Assembly: GCA_025529335.1 (NCBI GenBank)
Contig: JAMYHX010000532.1
Span: 1-30,115, forward strand
Reading direction: 5' to 3'
Source of the DNA: Rhizopus sp. PT2906
Taxonomy: Eukaryota > Mucoromycota > Mucoromycetes > Mucorales > Rhizopodaceae
Length of the DNA stretch: 30,115 bases
The position numbers and the translations under genes were made by a program. The notes beneath the pieces are model-generated. The model saw nothing but the letters and a program-made list of their open reading frames with translations. It did not search any database and had not been told where the DNA came from. Shown here piece after piece: positions 1 to 11,001 of the stretch; position 1 is the first letter of the stretch, and each line of letters starts with the position of its first letter.

Positions 1-2
1 TG

Positions 3-165
3 GAAAACTTTAAAACAGTACGCAATCCAAGGCCCTACAAGAGAAAGACTACGCCTACTGTACTCTGTCATGGATTACGACGGTGGAATGGTGATCTTGC
101 AGCCGTACTGAATTTCAAAAGAAAATTCTAACCAGCTTAAAAGGGATCACGCCCTAAACTGTTTA
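3..165 (+). pseudogene. Relic of a TnpB/Fanzor-like nuclease C-terminus
   Basis: Frame 3 reads a short peptide with TVLCHGLRRWNGDLAAVLNF, and a one-base shift then continues as ILTSLKGITP. The WN-x-D-L-A-A-x-LN pattern is the RuvC-III/zinc-ribbon end of TnpB-type proteins (usual form WNRDxNAAxN). The usual arginine before the aspartate is glycine here, and the second cysteine pair is missing, as if the stretch between CHGL and WN were deleted. Stops follow in all frames. Seen: the motif and the frameshift. Inferred: that it is a dead copy, from a different subfamily than the Fanzor at 11-12.4 kb. It enters the window from the left, so the rest may lie outside. Confidence 0.42.
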
Positions 166-484
166 CTCGCACAAAAATAGAAGAATCCTCCACCAAGGTT
201 ATCGCCAGATCGTAGCCAAGTTTTGGTTACAATCGCTTGGTCATTTCATGCAGGTATTATCTTTTTAAAAATGACAATAGTCGATTAACTAACCGTCAAT
301 TTGATTTAGTAGGTTTGTGATATTTATTTTTCGATAATGATTAAAAGTAAACTGAATCACAAGGGAGAAGAAACCAAAAAAAATATAATAATATAATTTC
401 TTTTTTATATATTCTGTTTCTATTGTTGTTCTTATTACATCTGTGTGACTTGTAAAGCTATTTCTTTTCTTTCTTTCTTTTACT
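166..484. other. Intergenic, promoter and 5' leader of the triphosphatase gene
   Basis: No reading frame of note. The stretch becomes AT-rich after 250, and a run of T and C (about 460-481) stands directly before the start codon at 485. Such polypyrimidine leaders recur before most genes in this window. Confidence 0.5.
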
Positions 485-1601
485 ATGGATTCAACAATGG
501 GTGAGAAGCGAAAGGCTGATGAACTAGAAAGACAAGCACCTGAGATAAAGAAACCAAATATTCAACATCTAGTCAGAGAACCTTCTATTCTCCACATTAG
601 ACCAGTTGACGACGTTATTAAATATATTGCAGACTTTATAGGAAATTATTGTCATTATAAGAATGTGGAAGTAAATCATTATTATAATCAAGAATATTTC
701 GACTCTATTGACACCTACTTTTGTTAGATTGAAGCAAAGTTTGGTATCTTTGTAGATAGAAGAACAAACAGGAGAATTAATTTGAATGCTCTCACAGAAA
801 CAAGTAATATAGAAAAAAAAGTTCAAATTGACATTTATTAACACGTACAAATAGTTTTACAACCAGAGCATGAGAGAAGTGTTCGTTTTCAAACAAACAT
901 GTCACTAGAACAACATCGTCATTTTAATAAGCTGCTTAATGATATGGTCAACAAGACACAGGCAAAAGACTATAAAGTAAGTTTAAATAAAAGCCAACAT
1001 GACATTCATTTATTTTTAAAAGGGAGAGCGTATTCGATATAAACATACCAACGAGATTGACAAGTTTTATGACATACCCAACGCAAAAGGAAGATGGCGA
1101 GTGACAGTGGACCAACAGGGACAGATTGTACCTAATGGCATTATTGAAAAGGAGCGTGTTGCTGATCTTAATGTTCATGCACCTAATCAACCATTGGACT
1201 TTAGAATCTCGATCAATGTTGAACATCCCCGTATGCTAAAGAGTTTTATTTCAACATTGGATATTTATATCATCTCTCTTTAGGACCAAAGCCAAACATG
1301 GAATGTACTTATGAAAGAGTCAAGGATCGGATATCATATCAACACGGAGGGATCAGTTTTGATCTGACTCAAGTCAAATCGAGTGTAAGTTGTTGCTGTT
1401 TTGGGATAAAATGAACTCATTGCATTATAGAAAGAGGACTCTGATCCACGTCATGAATTAGAATTGGAGTTTGCAGACTCAAAACTTCTTGCAGCCGAAA
1501 GATCAAAATACAGTAGAAAAGAACAATCGCACTATACACAAATGATTGAAGTATTTGTAAATAATATTCGCGTATTAGGTAGAAGCGCTTTGAAGCAATA
1601 A
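485..1601 (+). CDS. CET1: mRNA 5'-triphosphatase (Cet1-like beta subunit of capping enzyme)
   Basis: Removes the gamma-phosphate from nascent RNA 5' ends, the first step of mRNA capping in the nucleus. Six exons (485-670, 728-803, 855-976, 1023-1230, 1284-1384, 1431-1601) join without a stop into 287 aa; introns are 46-57 bp, GT-AG, in consistent phase. The two acidic metal-binding strands of the fungal tunnel-fold triphosphatases are present: VEIEAKFG (E62, E64) exactly at the first splice junction, and ELELEF (E240, E242, E244) near the C-terminus. Conserved blocks such as QHRHFNKLLN and GERIRYKHTNEIDKFYD lie between. The protein is little more than the catalytic domain plus about 55 N-terminal residues, shorter than the yeast protein. 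Its stop codon is 9 bp from that of the convergent PP2C gene. This metal-dependent family is unrelated to the cysteine-phosphatase type of animals. Confidence 0.93.
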
Positions 1602-1610
1602 ATACTGACT

Positions 1611-2954
1611 TTATTCTTCTTCTTCCTTTTGTGTCAACAATACTTGCTTTTTAATTGGCATCTTGGGTGGTGATTTGGATGCCATCCAATCATACCACTG
1701 TTGAGGTGTCTTCTTTCTCAAAAAGGCAACAATGATCACTGTCATATTGTCACAGCCGATGCCACTATAGTTATCCGTCTCAGACAGACAAAAGTCCATC
1801 AATTCTTCACAGATTATGCCTAATGATTTATGTTCGCATAATTTACAGCGTATAAAGTCAACCACTTCTTGACTTGATAAACAGTCCCATATACCATCAC
1901 AGGCTAGTACCATAAATTCATCATGATCCGTAATGAGATGTTCAATAATGTCGGGTTCAGCTATAAAAGATCATGAGTATATTCCATCTATGTATTTTCA
2001 AGATATGAACCTGTTACAGCTTGTCTATCTGGTGTCAATTGGGTATTTGATTTAAAAGTAAAGTCACCGAGTGCTCGAGATAAAGCCAAGTGGCCTGAGA
2101 CACATTAAAATAAGTCACTCGTCATACATCATTGTGTATAAACATGTCATGCTTACCATTTACACGTCCATTTTCTACAAATCCACCTGCATTCTTTATC
2201 CTTGTATGCTCATCTGGATGTTTTGGCTTATGATCTTGTGTCAATGGCACACCCTTACCATCTCTTGTACTAATAACACTTCTTGAATCCCCCGCATTAC
2301 TCTAAATGGATAAATGATGATGAGAGATTGTGTACTTGAGAAAAAAAAAATGATTTCTTTTTTTTTTTTTTTTTACTATCCTTACCACATAAAGTACATC
2401 ATTCTTTGTCACTATAGCAACCACAGCAGTACATCCAGAGTTACTATTCATGAGTTCAGGGTCTATAAAAAGAATGAGACATTTTGTTTTTGTTTTTGTT
2501 TACATTGCTGTACCTCGCTTAAGCTCTTCATCGATAGCGTAATATCCACTACGAATCGTTTCTCTATATCTTCCTTTTTCAAATGCAGGTGAATTCATGA
2601 TCTTTTTATACAATGTCTTTCCACTATAGGATGCAACCTGAGATCCTGCCACACATAAAGCAGTTACACAGAATGAACGGATACGATCAAAATAAACCTT
2701 ATTTATATACCTCCATGCCCATCAAATACAGCAAAGAAACTGGCACCGGTATTTGCATAGGAAGTCAATGCAGTATGAGCATCTTCCATGTCTATAAATC
2801 ATAATAATAACGTTGGTGCATTTGTAATATGAACATTTAATTTATATTTACTCGCTCTCCATCCTTGCATACATGATGCCCCATACATCACTTTCTTATC
2901 ATTTCCTTCACTTGTATACTTCTCCTTGTTTGGTTCTGGTAATGTTTGTCCCAT
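1611..2954 (-). CDS. PP2C-type Ser/Thr protein phosphatase (Ptc2/Ptc3-like)
   Basis: Metal-dependent phosphatase of the PPM family. Seven exons on the minus strand (2954-2852, 2791-2711, 2645-2514, 2462-2386, 2301-2157, 2094-2011, 1960-1611) give 323 aa. PP2C motifs appear in order: MQGWRA then MEDAH (residues 29-40, metal aspartate D38), FAVFDGHGG (D58), GCTAVVA, SNAGDSRSV, LTQDHKP, LALSRALGD, ACDGIWD (D229) and GCDNMTV (D278). The start is set by MGQTLPEP, the usual N-terminus of this subgroup, which would allow N-myristoylation at G2. The exon 3-4 intron and its neighbour hold long T runs. The tail is short, so it is a compact Ptc2/3-like enzyme, the type that acts on stress MAP kinases and checkpoint kinases in yeasts; the exact paralogue cannot be told from sequence alone. 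Confidence 0.94.
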
Positions 2955-3319
2955 AAAGTATAGAATATGTTTTAGAGGAAAGAAATAAAAAAAATAGACA
3001 AGCACTACTTTAGTACTTCAAAGAAAACAAGTCCACCAATAAGACTACAAGGAAATTGAACTTGGCATAAAAATGGTTTAGAATGCTTTTTGTGTGGTTT
3101 TTTTTAATTTCAGACAGAGCAAAGAGAGAGAGAAACGCATACACATCACACACATCTTTCTTTTTTTGCAAATGATAAAGAAATGATATATATACAGTAT
3201 CTTTAAATGTACACTTGCAAAAGCTGATTCAACTATATTGAATAAGAAAAAAGAGAGACAAAAATGAATGATTGGGGCGGGCAGAGAGATGGTCTTGACC
3301 TAACTAAAGACGTCTTTAT
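2955..3319. other. Intergenic between PP2C start and acyl-CoA synthetase stop
   Basis: Promoter side of the PP2C gene and 3' flank of the synthetase gene. It holds a T tract, a GA-rich run around 3115-3135 and scattered A runs. I see no gene. Confidence 0.5.
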
Positions 3320-5536
3320 TTAAAGTTTTGAAGTCTTTTGTTTAAATGGAATCAATTGATTTTGCTTCAATATCTCATGAATCTCAAATAGAGTGTTTTC
3401 ATCCTCAATAGTTGCTGGCACTACGATTGGTTTACCATCTACCATTTCACGAATACTTCTTCTCAACACCTTTCCACTTCTTGTTTTGGGCAATCGAGGT
3501 ACAATTACTGCCTTTTCAAAGCAAGCAATAGCTCCTAAATCTCGACGCGTAGCTTCAATCAATTCCTTTATCAATCCCTTCGTATCCTCATGCGCTCGAT
3601 TGAGTACGAGGATACCCAAGGGTACATGACCCTTTAATTGGTCCGCTAATGGAACCACACAACACTCGGCTACAGAAGGATGTGAGATGAGGATTTGTTC
3701 GATCGATCCAGTCGACAAGCGATGGCCAGCGACATTAATAATGTCGTCTGTTCTTGACATGATATGAACAAATCTATCGAGAATCATAAATACGAGCCCA
3801 TGTCATCGTGCTTTTAAATTTACCCTTCTTCATCAATCATGCCTGCGTCTCCGGTATCGTAGTACCCCGGAAACTTGTCAAAATAACTCTTCTTGTACCC
3901 TTCATCATTTTTCCATAATGTAGGAAATGCACCGGGTGGTAAAGGCAGTTTCAAGACGATATTACCAAACTTATTGGGCTCCTTGTACTCTTCTAATGTA
4001 TCTTCCTTTAATACGCAAATGATTGATCCAGGCACTTGGCGGCCGGCAGAACCCCACTTGACTGCCTTACGCGGGTTCTTTTCTACGCCTGCACAAGTGG
4101 CTGTCACAGGTGAGCCCACTTTTTCTTAATTAGTATAAAGTATTATATCATCGCATCGTTTCAAACTTACATTCAGTACTCCAGTAGTTATCAATCACCG
4201 TACAATGGTCCCCGACCAACTGTTGACACCACTTGAGCGTCTCAGGATCACTTCGTTCACCGGCCAAGAATAAGCTTGTCAGTTTGCTCAAGTCGTATCG
4301 CTTGGCCATCTCTCCCTTTGGATCCTCACGTGCGATTGCGCGCATTGCTGTAGGTGCTGTAAACATCGTCTTGGCACCATACTCAGACACCAAGCGCCAA
4401 AACGCGCCTGCGTCGGGTGTGCCAATAGGTTTACCTTCATACAAGATCGTGGTTGCGCCTGTCAGAAGAGGACCATAAACTGTAAAGCTGTGACTGACGG
4501 CCCATCTATACATTATACCGTCTAGTAAGCCGTATACCATAAAAAAAAAAAGGCATCTTACCCAATATCACTTGCAGTAAAGATTGTGTCGCCTTTTCTT
4601 ATGTTGAATACATATTCAGTTGACCACCGTAAAACAACAGCATTTCCTCCATTAGAGCGAACGACACCCTAAAAAAGAGAATAATGAATACATGTAACAA
4701 AATCCCTTCCCCTCTTATCTCACCTTTGGCTGTCCTGTTGTACCACTCGTATAAAGAATGTATAGAGGATCATCACTCGACACAGGAACACATTCCTTGA
4801 CAGCATTATTCTGGGCTCGAACCTTTTCTATTTCCTGATAATAATCAAAATCGCCTCTCCTTAGTTCTGCCTGCACCTGGTTAGGTCGCTGATACACAAT
4901 GCGCGTAGGCACTTGATATCTGCACATACTTAATGCAGATTCTAACAAGGCTATATAAGAAAAAATTCCGATAAGTAAAAAAGTCCTCCTTGTGCTTGTG
5001 AAAAACTTACGCTTATAGGCAATGACGCGTTTTGGCTCAATACCGCAGCTTGCTGTTAACACAACCTTGGGCTGACAATCATCTATTCGTTTTGCCAGCT
5101 CTTTAGGCGCAAAGCCGCCAAAGACAACACTGTGAACCGCACCAAGTCGAGCGCATGCCAAGAGCCCAAAGACAGCTTCAGGCACCATCGGCATATATAT
5201 TAAGACGGTATCACCCTTGTGCACACCGTGAGACCGTAGGACACCAGCAAGCAGCTGGACCTGATCGAGCACTTGCTGATATGTCAATGTCATCTTTGTG
5301 TTGGTCACAGGCGAATCGTATATGAGACAAGGCCGATTTGCAAGTGAAGGCAAGTGACGGTCAAGACAGTTGAAGCACGTATTAAGCGTGCCATTCGGAA
5401 ACCATATGTATGGATTTGGTCCGTCACGTCGACCCAAGACAGAGGTAGGAGGCTCAAACCAATCGATCTGTTTGGCTGCAGTTTTCCAAAGCTCTACGTC
5501 TATTAATTCATGTTCATTCTCTACTGTATTCATCAT
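3320..5536 (-). CDS. Short-chain acyl-CoA synthetase, propionyl/acetyl-CoA synthetase (ACSS3-like)
   Basis: AMP-forming ligase that activates a short fatty acid with ATP and CoA. Six exons (5536-5011, 4950-4724, 4668-4562, 4505-4171, 4118-3824, 3773-3320) give 647 aa, the usual length for the family. Visible motifs: the ACAS N-terminal region (residues 1-80), the phosphate-binding loop YTSGTTGQPKG (242-252), SDIGWAVSHSF, the TEL-GSP motif, GYYDTGDAGMIDEEG, and the C-terminal PKTRSGKVLRR with the catalytic lysine near K598. ARLGAVHSVVFGGF and SRTDDIINVAGHRLS are typical of acetyl/propionyl-CoA synthetases. I prefer the propionyl/ACSS3 type from overall character, but substrate choice is not proven. 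The start could be either of two adjacent ATGs (5536 or 5533). It lies 119 bp downstream of the amidohydrolase gene on the same strand. The protein has no obvious targeting peptide. Confidence 0.93.
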
Positions 5537-5655
5537 GACTGATTTTAAAGAGAAAGAAAAAGTAAAAAAGAATGTTTAATGCGGTCTAAAACTCGTGAGA
5601 ATTTGTTTTGCATAAGGAAAGGCTTATTTATTTATTAAAGGGTTGCACATGTATC

Positions 5656-7065
5656 TTACTGTGCCTTTCCTTTTTTAAAGTCTTTGACGACTTGGTCATA
5701 CAGCTCGTCTTTGAGTAAAACATCAGCAGCAGTAAAGCTAAGGCATTTGGCAGCTGTGAGTGTACGCTTATGTGCTATTTCGGTTCTAGCTGCGGCTGTA
5801 AACTCTTTACTATGGTTGGATGCATCGGTACAAATACCAAATGCGGGGTGGATAGATGGTACTACGTAGCTAAAATTGCCCATGTCAGTACTTCCACTTG
5901 TTATCTTTTCTTCCTCTGTACGAGGCAGATATGATACGCCCTCATCTTCCATGTACGTCTTATAGACGGCTGTAAGGGTGTCATTCATAAAGACGTCGTC
6001 AATAGGGCCTAAAGGACCCCAAGAGAGTTTGATTTGGCAGCCAGTGGCAAGAGCTGCTGCCTTGAAGCAGTTTTCAATCTTGGGCTTGAGTTCAGCCAAT
6101 TGATTTTTGGTGAGAGAACGAGCATAGAATTTAGCTGAAGCATAAGCAGGAATCACGTTGGCTGCGTCTCCGCCTTTAGTAATAATACCGTGAATTCTAG
6201 TATAGGTGTTAAATACACAGTACAACTTCATGAAAGTGATATACTTGCCTATTCGTAGGTAATGTTTGTTGTCTCAGCATTCCAATATTATCAAATGCCT
6301 GCATCAAGGCATCCAAAGCATTGATACCATTCCAAGGTGCCATGCCTGCATGAGAAGCTTTACCAAAGAATTCAACATCAAGTGAATCCAGTGCCAACAT
6401 ATTGGGATATAAGCCGTCTTTAGCAAAAGGATGCTACAAAAATGTCTAAATTTCGATCCTTCAGTTTTGTAAATGAAGTAGAGGCTTACGAGCATCATGG
6501 CAAAATCTACTTTATCCTGAACAACACCCTCCTTTACAAAGTTTAACTTGTCGCTTGTTGTCTCTTCAGCAGGTGTGCCAAAAAGAACAACAGATCCCTT
6601 GACTAGATCCTGTTCCATCAACTTTTTGATACTAATAGCACAGGCTAATCCTTGAATGGATATCAAATTATGTCCACAACCGTGCCCTATGCTATCAAAA
6701 GCGTCAGTCTATTTCTCAAAAAGACAGTACAGGAGAACATATACCCAGGTAAAGCATCATATTCACAGCAGAAACCGACACGTCTACCCGACTTGCTGTT
6801 AGAAAATTCAGCAATGAAGGCAGTAGAAAGGCCAACTGCATTGCGTGTCACTTTAAAACCTTTCTTCTCAAGGTAGTCTGTGAGTAGCTCATGGGCATGG
6901 AATTCCTGGTTGCCCAATTCTGGATCATCGTGGATCTAGCAAAGAAAACTCGGGTTGGTCAAATATTATTTTGCGTCATAGACTTACTTTGAGACTGATA
7001 TCACGAAGTTCTTTGTCCAGGTGTTTGATAGTTTCAGTAATAGACTGTTGAACTTGAGAACTCAT
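5656..7065 (-). CDS. M20D-family amidohydrolase (PM20D2-like peptidase)
   Basis: Zinc-dependent amide or dipeptide hydrolase. Five exons (7065-6988, 6935-6745, 6691-6490, 6433-6249, 6196-5656) give 398 aa, the full length expected for the subfamily. Metal and catalytic motifs: EYDALPGIGHGCGHN (about residues 83-98, ligands C95 and H97), FGTPAEE (E132, E133), FFGKASHAGMAP in the lid domain, and DASNHSKEF near the C-terminus. PM20D2-type enzymes cleave dipeptides or N-acyl amino acids; the substrate here is unknown. Intron 4 (6248-6197) starts with GCAAGT, not GT: only the GC-AG splice keeps the frame and the conserved TNRIHGIITKGG block, since a GT donor 4 nt downstream leads to a stop. The gene sits between the acyl-CoA synthetase and AtuA-like genes, all on one strand. 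Confidence 0.91.
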
Positions 7066-7404
7066 TAGAAAAGTAAAAGAGACAGTATGACACCCTCTCT
7101 CCGAGCGACCGGTATATTTCTGTTAAAATGTGCTGACATTGAAATGTTTGTGATACAAAATGCAAACCTAATTGACTCATTAACTTCAAAAGACGTGAAG
7201 AGCTTTAACCACACAAGCTGTCTTGAGAGGGAATTTACGCTTATATTAATAGTCAATTTGAGTTTAGAATAGGAGATAATCAAATGCTGAGAGATCGATT
7301 AAGCAACATACATTTATTATTAACCTTATAAAAGATATTATTGTTTTTTGCAGGTAGAAAGATAAAGCAATAGGAGAGCTATTTATCAAAAAGGAAAACT
7401 ATTT
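7066..7404. other. Intergenic between amidohydrolase start and AtuA-like stop
   Basis: Holds two antiparallel short open frames that are mirror images and match nothing I know. Most likely it is the promoter of the amidohydrolase gene and the 3' end of the AtuA-like gene. Confidence 0.5.
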
Positions 7405-9492
7405 TTATAGCTTGGCTGCTTCATCAGGAATCATAGATGCAGGCAATTCCACATAGAGTCCGCTAAGGCAAATCTGAGCAAACGTCTTGCCTTGTCTGTC
7501 AATCAAAAGGGAACTTAGACCACCGCCTCCAAGAGAATGAGTCAGAACAAAGTTAAAAGCATGCGAGCCGGGAACTTCAAATCGAACAACACTGCCTTTG
7601 CAAAGATGCTTCATGTGGTCGGCAACAGCATCTGCCGTGATTGAGCGTTTGATATAAGGCAAGTATTTCGGATCTCGAGCGATTATTCCAATATTACACA
7701 CGTCGCCCTTATCACCGCTGCGACCATATGCAACATTGATGAGAGCCGTCTTAACCAAAGGCTCTGTTGACGTGATTTCAGGAATGGCAGGCACATTCAA
7801 AGGCTTACTATAGGACATAGACGAGTCCCAAGAACCCCATGGCACAGACTTTTCTGGCCCTGAACCAGCAACGTAGTATGTAGTCACTTGGGATTTAGGG
7901 ACAAGCAATGGGAAATGAACAAGATTCGGAACAGGTCTTGGGCGTCCAGTGCCACTACCAGTGATTCCTGGAGCCATGCATGTAGCTGACTATCATAGAC
8001 CATATAGTTAATACCAATAGCCCAAGCAGTAATAGGATACTTACTGGAATAGTTTCCAAAGCAACCAGACCCAATGCCTTTGGGTTATCATGATGCGCGG
8101 TTAGTCGTAACATAACTTCACGACTATTGTTTGCTTTTGTGTGTGGTCTAAATAAAAGAAGTAAGCAAAACGACTTGCTCATACATGGCCCATTCTTTAT
8201 ACCCAAATAAAGATTCAGCTCCAATGGTTTCTATATTATAGCCTCTAAAATCAGAGAAACCCATTTTTTTATACATGCCCTGTACACGTCGAATGACCGC
8301 TTCACCAACCGCTAAAGCTTTTTTTTTGGCATCTATACCACCAATCAAAAGTTCAATACTGATCTTGAAGCCATCCATAAAGATGCCTGAACACTTGAGA
8401 AAAGGTGTAGGCTGTCTACCCTTTGCGCCTGACACAAGAACACGGTTAGGCCCAATTTGGGCTAACGTGACTTGACGCATATCCAAAATAACATCTGGTA
8501 AGAGATACAAGGCAGGGTCCAGAATTTCATAGAGCATTTGCTCTGATACTGTTGCAGGGGTCACCAAACCGCCTGTCTTTTCTGGCTTTGTAACTACAAA
8601 TGATCCTGATCTTGTGAATTCAACAATAGGGTAACCCATATTCGCATACCCGCCATAGGGTGATTGAGCGGCAAGATGCCAATCTGTAAAATTACCACCC
8701 GTCGCTTGACAGCCGCATTCAATAATGTGTCCTGCCAAAGATGCAGATGCAAGCAAATCGTAATAGTTTTCTGTTGTTTCTTCTTTCCAGCCAAATTCAT
8801 GAATTAACGGGCCAACCACGAGAGCCGAGTCTACAACACGACCGGTAACCACGATATGAGCACCCTCATCTAATGCAGCTGCAATTCCTTTGGCACCCAA
8901 GTAAGCATTCAAAGAGACGATCGGTTCGTCATTGGATGGCAATCGATCTGCATCCAAATTGTGCTCAGTAACGGACAAGGTAGAAAAAGGATGAGCGTCT
9001 TTAAAGGCGCCTAGTGTTCTGTCTTCTTTGTCGCTCAAGACATCATCGCCCCATACAGCAGCTACCTTGATATTCTGAATACCCATCTTGTTTAACAGAG
9101 CTTCAATCGCTTTCTTGCATCCAACGGGATCAAGCCCGCCAGCGTTTGTGATCACTTTAGTGCCGTTACGAGCAATGTCTGGCAAGATTTTAGATAGCGC
9201 CAGCGTAAGAAATTCTGCTATATAGTCTGCGCCTCGGTCTGTGTCTTTGCCCATCATGATACGTCGCTGTCGACGAGCAGCCAAGATACCCATAGTAATT
9301 TCTATGGTCCATTTTTTGTTAATTATCTTGTAACAATGCTTCTTCTTTTTCTTTATTACCTGCCAAATAATCTGCAACGAGATAATTTAAGTTTTTCCCT
9401 TCATGCTCCACAAGTTGAACAGCAGCAGCGACAGAGTCACCCCAAAATGCAGAATAGCAACCAATACGGACAGGACGATCTGGTGTACTCAT
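7405..9492 (-). CDS. AtuA/DUF1446-family protein (acyclic terpene utilisation-like)
   Basis: Four exons (9492-9360, 9301-8203, 8147-8045, 7989-7405) give 639 aa. The N-terminal AtuA/DUF1446 domain (about 5-460) starts with RIGCYSAFWGDS and includes GADYIAEF, KVITNAGGLDPVGC, AHIVVTGRVVDSALV, ECGCQATGGNFTDW and ATVSEQMLYEILDP. After a linker, the C-terminal AtuA-associated domain (about 520-625) has AYGRSGDKGDVCNIG and NFVLTHSLGGGG. In Pseudomonas, atuA belongs to a cluster for acyclic terpene and leucine/isovalerate breakdown, but its reaction is not established, so no enzyme activity is assigned. For intron 2 I chose the 55-bp version (8202-8148): it yields LFGPHTKANNSREV as in relatives, while a 37-bp alternative inserts seven extra residues. 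Intron 3 ends at the AG giving SATCMAPGITG. Two-domain length is normal for fungi. Confidence 0.92.
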
Positions 9493-10000
9493 TTATGAAA
9501 AATAATGTTTATAAAAGAAAGAGAGAGAGAGAGGATACGTAAAAATGCCCTTGAAATAAAGAAAAAGGTGTGTGTGGGGTATATCCAATTTCCTTAAAAA
9601 GCGGAAAAGGCACATGCTGTGACTGTAATCTTATGCAACAAACGAACTACTTTATCCAGCAGATGAGTTTGGCATGGTCTTTGGTGGTTTTCAAGGGAAA
9701 CAAAGCCAAATAAGGAATGTATATTTTGGTAAGCTACAACAGACTAAAGAGTAAGATACAATAATGATTACTTTTACTGAATATTTCACATATGGGAAAT
9801 AATATGTTTGTCATCATTTTCTTGCTTATTTTGTCATAAATCAGCGGCTAATGTACTGATGCTCTCGTTTAAATTTGTTACTAAATAAAATGCCTCGATG
9901 TTGATTTACATTTAAAAAGTCATACCTTTATCGCTCCGTTCATTTTAACTAACACGGAGTTATCACTCTAATATATATCGCTCTAACAACACTAATTACA
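9493..10000. other. Intergenic, upstream of AtuA-like gene and left flank of Helitron relic
   Basis: A CT/GA microsatellite (about 9517-9535) lies directly upstream of the AtuA-like start. The rest is AT-rich with no supported gene. The left end of the Helitron relic may lie here, but I could not fix a 5' terminus. Confidence 0.45.
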
Positions 10001-10540
10001 GAAATACTGCAAAGGAACAAATCAACCTTGATGGCCTTCTTTGATTATAATGCAAGAAACGAGGATGGTAGACAGTATCTCTACTACGAGCTCCCTCAGC
10101 ATTTTGCCTTTGACGGAAGGAGGAAGAAATGACACCCTCGCCAGCGAGGCTTTGCCATTGGTAGAATGTACCACTGTAGCCCCATTGCAGGAGAGAGGTA
10201 CTATCTTCGTCTTTTATTGATCAGTGTCCGTGGTCCCAAGTCTTTTGAGGACATAAGAACGGTCAATGAAATTCTGTACCCAACCTTCAGAGAAGCCTGC
10301 GTGGCTCTTCACTTGGCCGAGGATGATCGTGAATGGGACAGGTGCTTTGCTGAAGCAAAATGTTTTGCTACAGGCGCAAACCTACGACGACTATTTGTTA
10401 CTGCGCTGCTTCAAAGCCAGTTAAATAATCGTTTGGCGCTCTGGGAGCATTACTGCAGCGACATGTGCGATGACATTGCGAAAAGGCTGTTAAATCTTTT
10501 AGCGGATAATTTTACATCCCATATCCTTAACCAAGCTTGA
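10001..10540 (+). pseudogene. Helitron Rep/helicase relic
   Basis: One reading frame carries about 180 residues of the region between the Rep domain and the PIF1 helicase of fungal Helitrons: ILQRNKSTLMAFFDYNAR, then YYELPQHFAFDG, HPRQRGFAIGRMYHCSPIAG, ERYYLRLLLISVRGPKSFED, and LAEDDREWDRCFAEA. A single in-frame TGA (10130-10132) breaks it at a place where relatives have tryptophan (KxW-x-PRQRGFAIGR), so TGG to TGA is the simple explanation. The frame ends at 10540, before any Walker motifs of the helicase; the Rep HUH motif is also absent. It is therefore an internal fragment, unable to act alone. It lies on the same strand as the Fanzor that follows about 460 bp later. Confidence 0.82.
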
Positions 10541-11001
10541 TAATCCCTAGTAATTAACAAAAAATTTTATAGAAGCCACTCATATCGGTGTTCTGCAATC
10601 GGTTCGTAGTTTTGCTTTTGGACGTTTCTTCTCGTGTCGAAACCGTGCAGGAAATTTACATGGCAGCTTTTCGCCAATTCAATGATTTTGTCGGTCAGGC
10701 AACAATAGATTTTCGGAAGTTAATTTTGATAACAATGAGATTTGTGCCGTCGAACTCAAGGCTAGCTTGACTTTTAGTGATGGTTTAGTCATTATAACAC
10801 TATCCGTAGTAATAAAATCAGAGGCAATGATTAAGCGTGTTAACCTTGAATGTTTGGGCTGGTTACTCACCAGTGATCTTCTTGACAGTCTGAAGGCTAC
10901 TTTTAAAGTTATGGAGAAATTCACGACATCGGTGCTGTCAAGGATGCCAGTTTGGTTATTCTTGACCGCTATCAATTCCAACAAGGCTTTGGAAATAATA
11001 A
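10541..11001 (+). other. Decayed stretch between Helitron relic and Fanzor
   Basis: Open frames occur here (for example 10767-11108 in frame 0, and an antisense one at 11017-10679), but none shows a motif I recognise. The region may hold the decayed N-terminus of the Fanzor or the rest of the Helitron. The frame-0 peptide overlaps the Fanzor start in another phase, which would fit one more frameshift or an unrecognised intron. Confidence 0.35.

Noticed and set aside
4119..4170. Intron of the acyl-CoA synthetase giving TEL instead of TEC/TET in the motif
   Set aside because: Kept as modelled: reading through gives a frame that ends soon after, and no better donor or acceptor pair restores phase.
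8148..8184. A 37-bp intron in the AtuA-like gene
   Set aside because: The longer 55-bp intron (8148-8202) has the same phase, typical size and removes residues that relatives lack.
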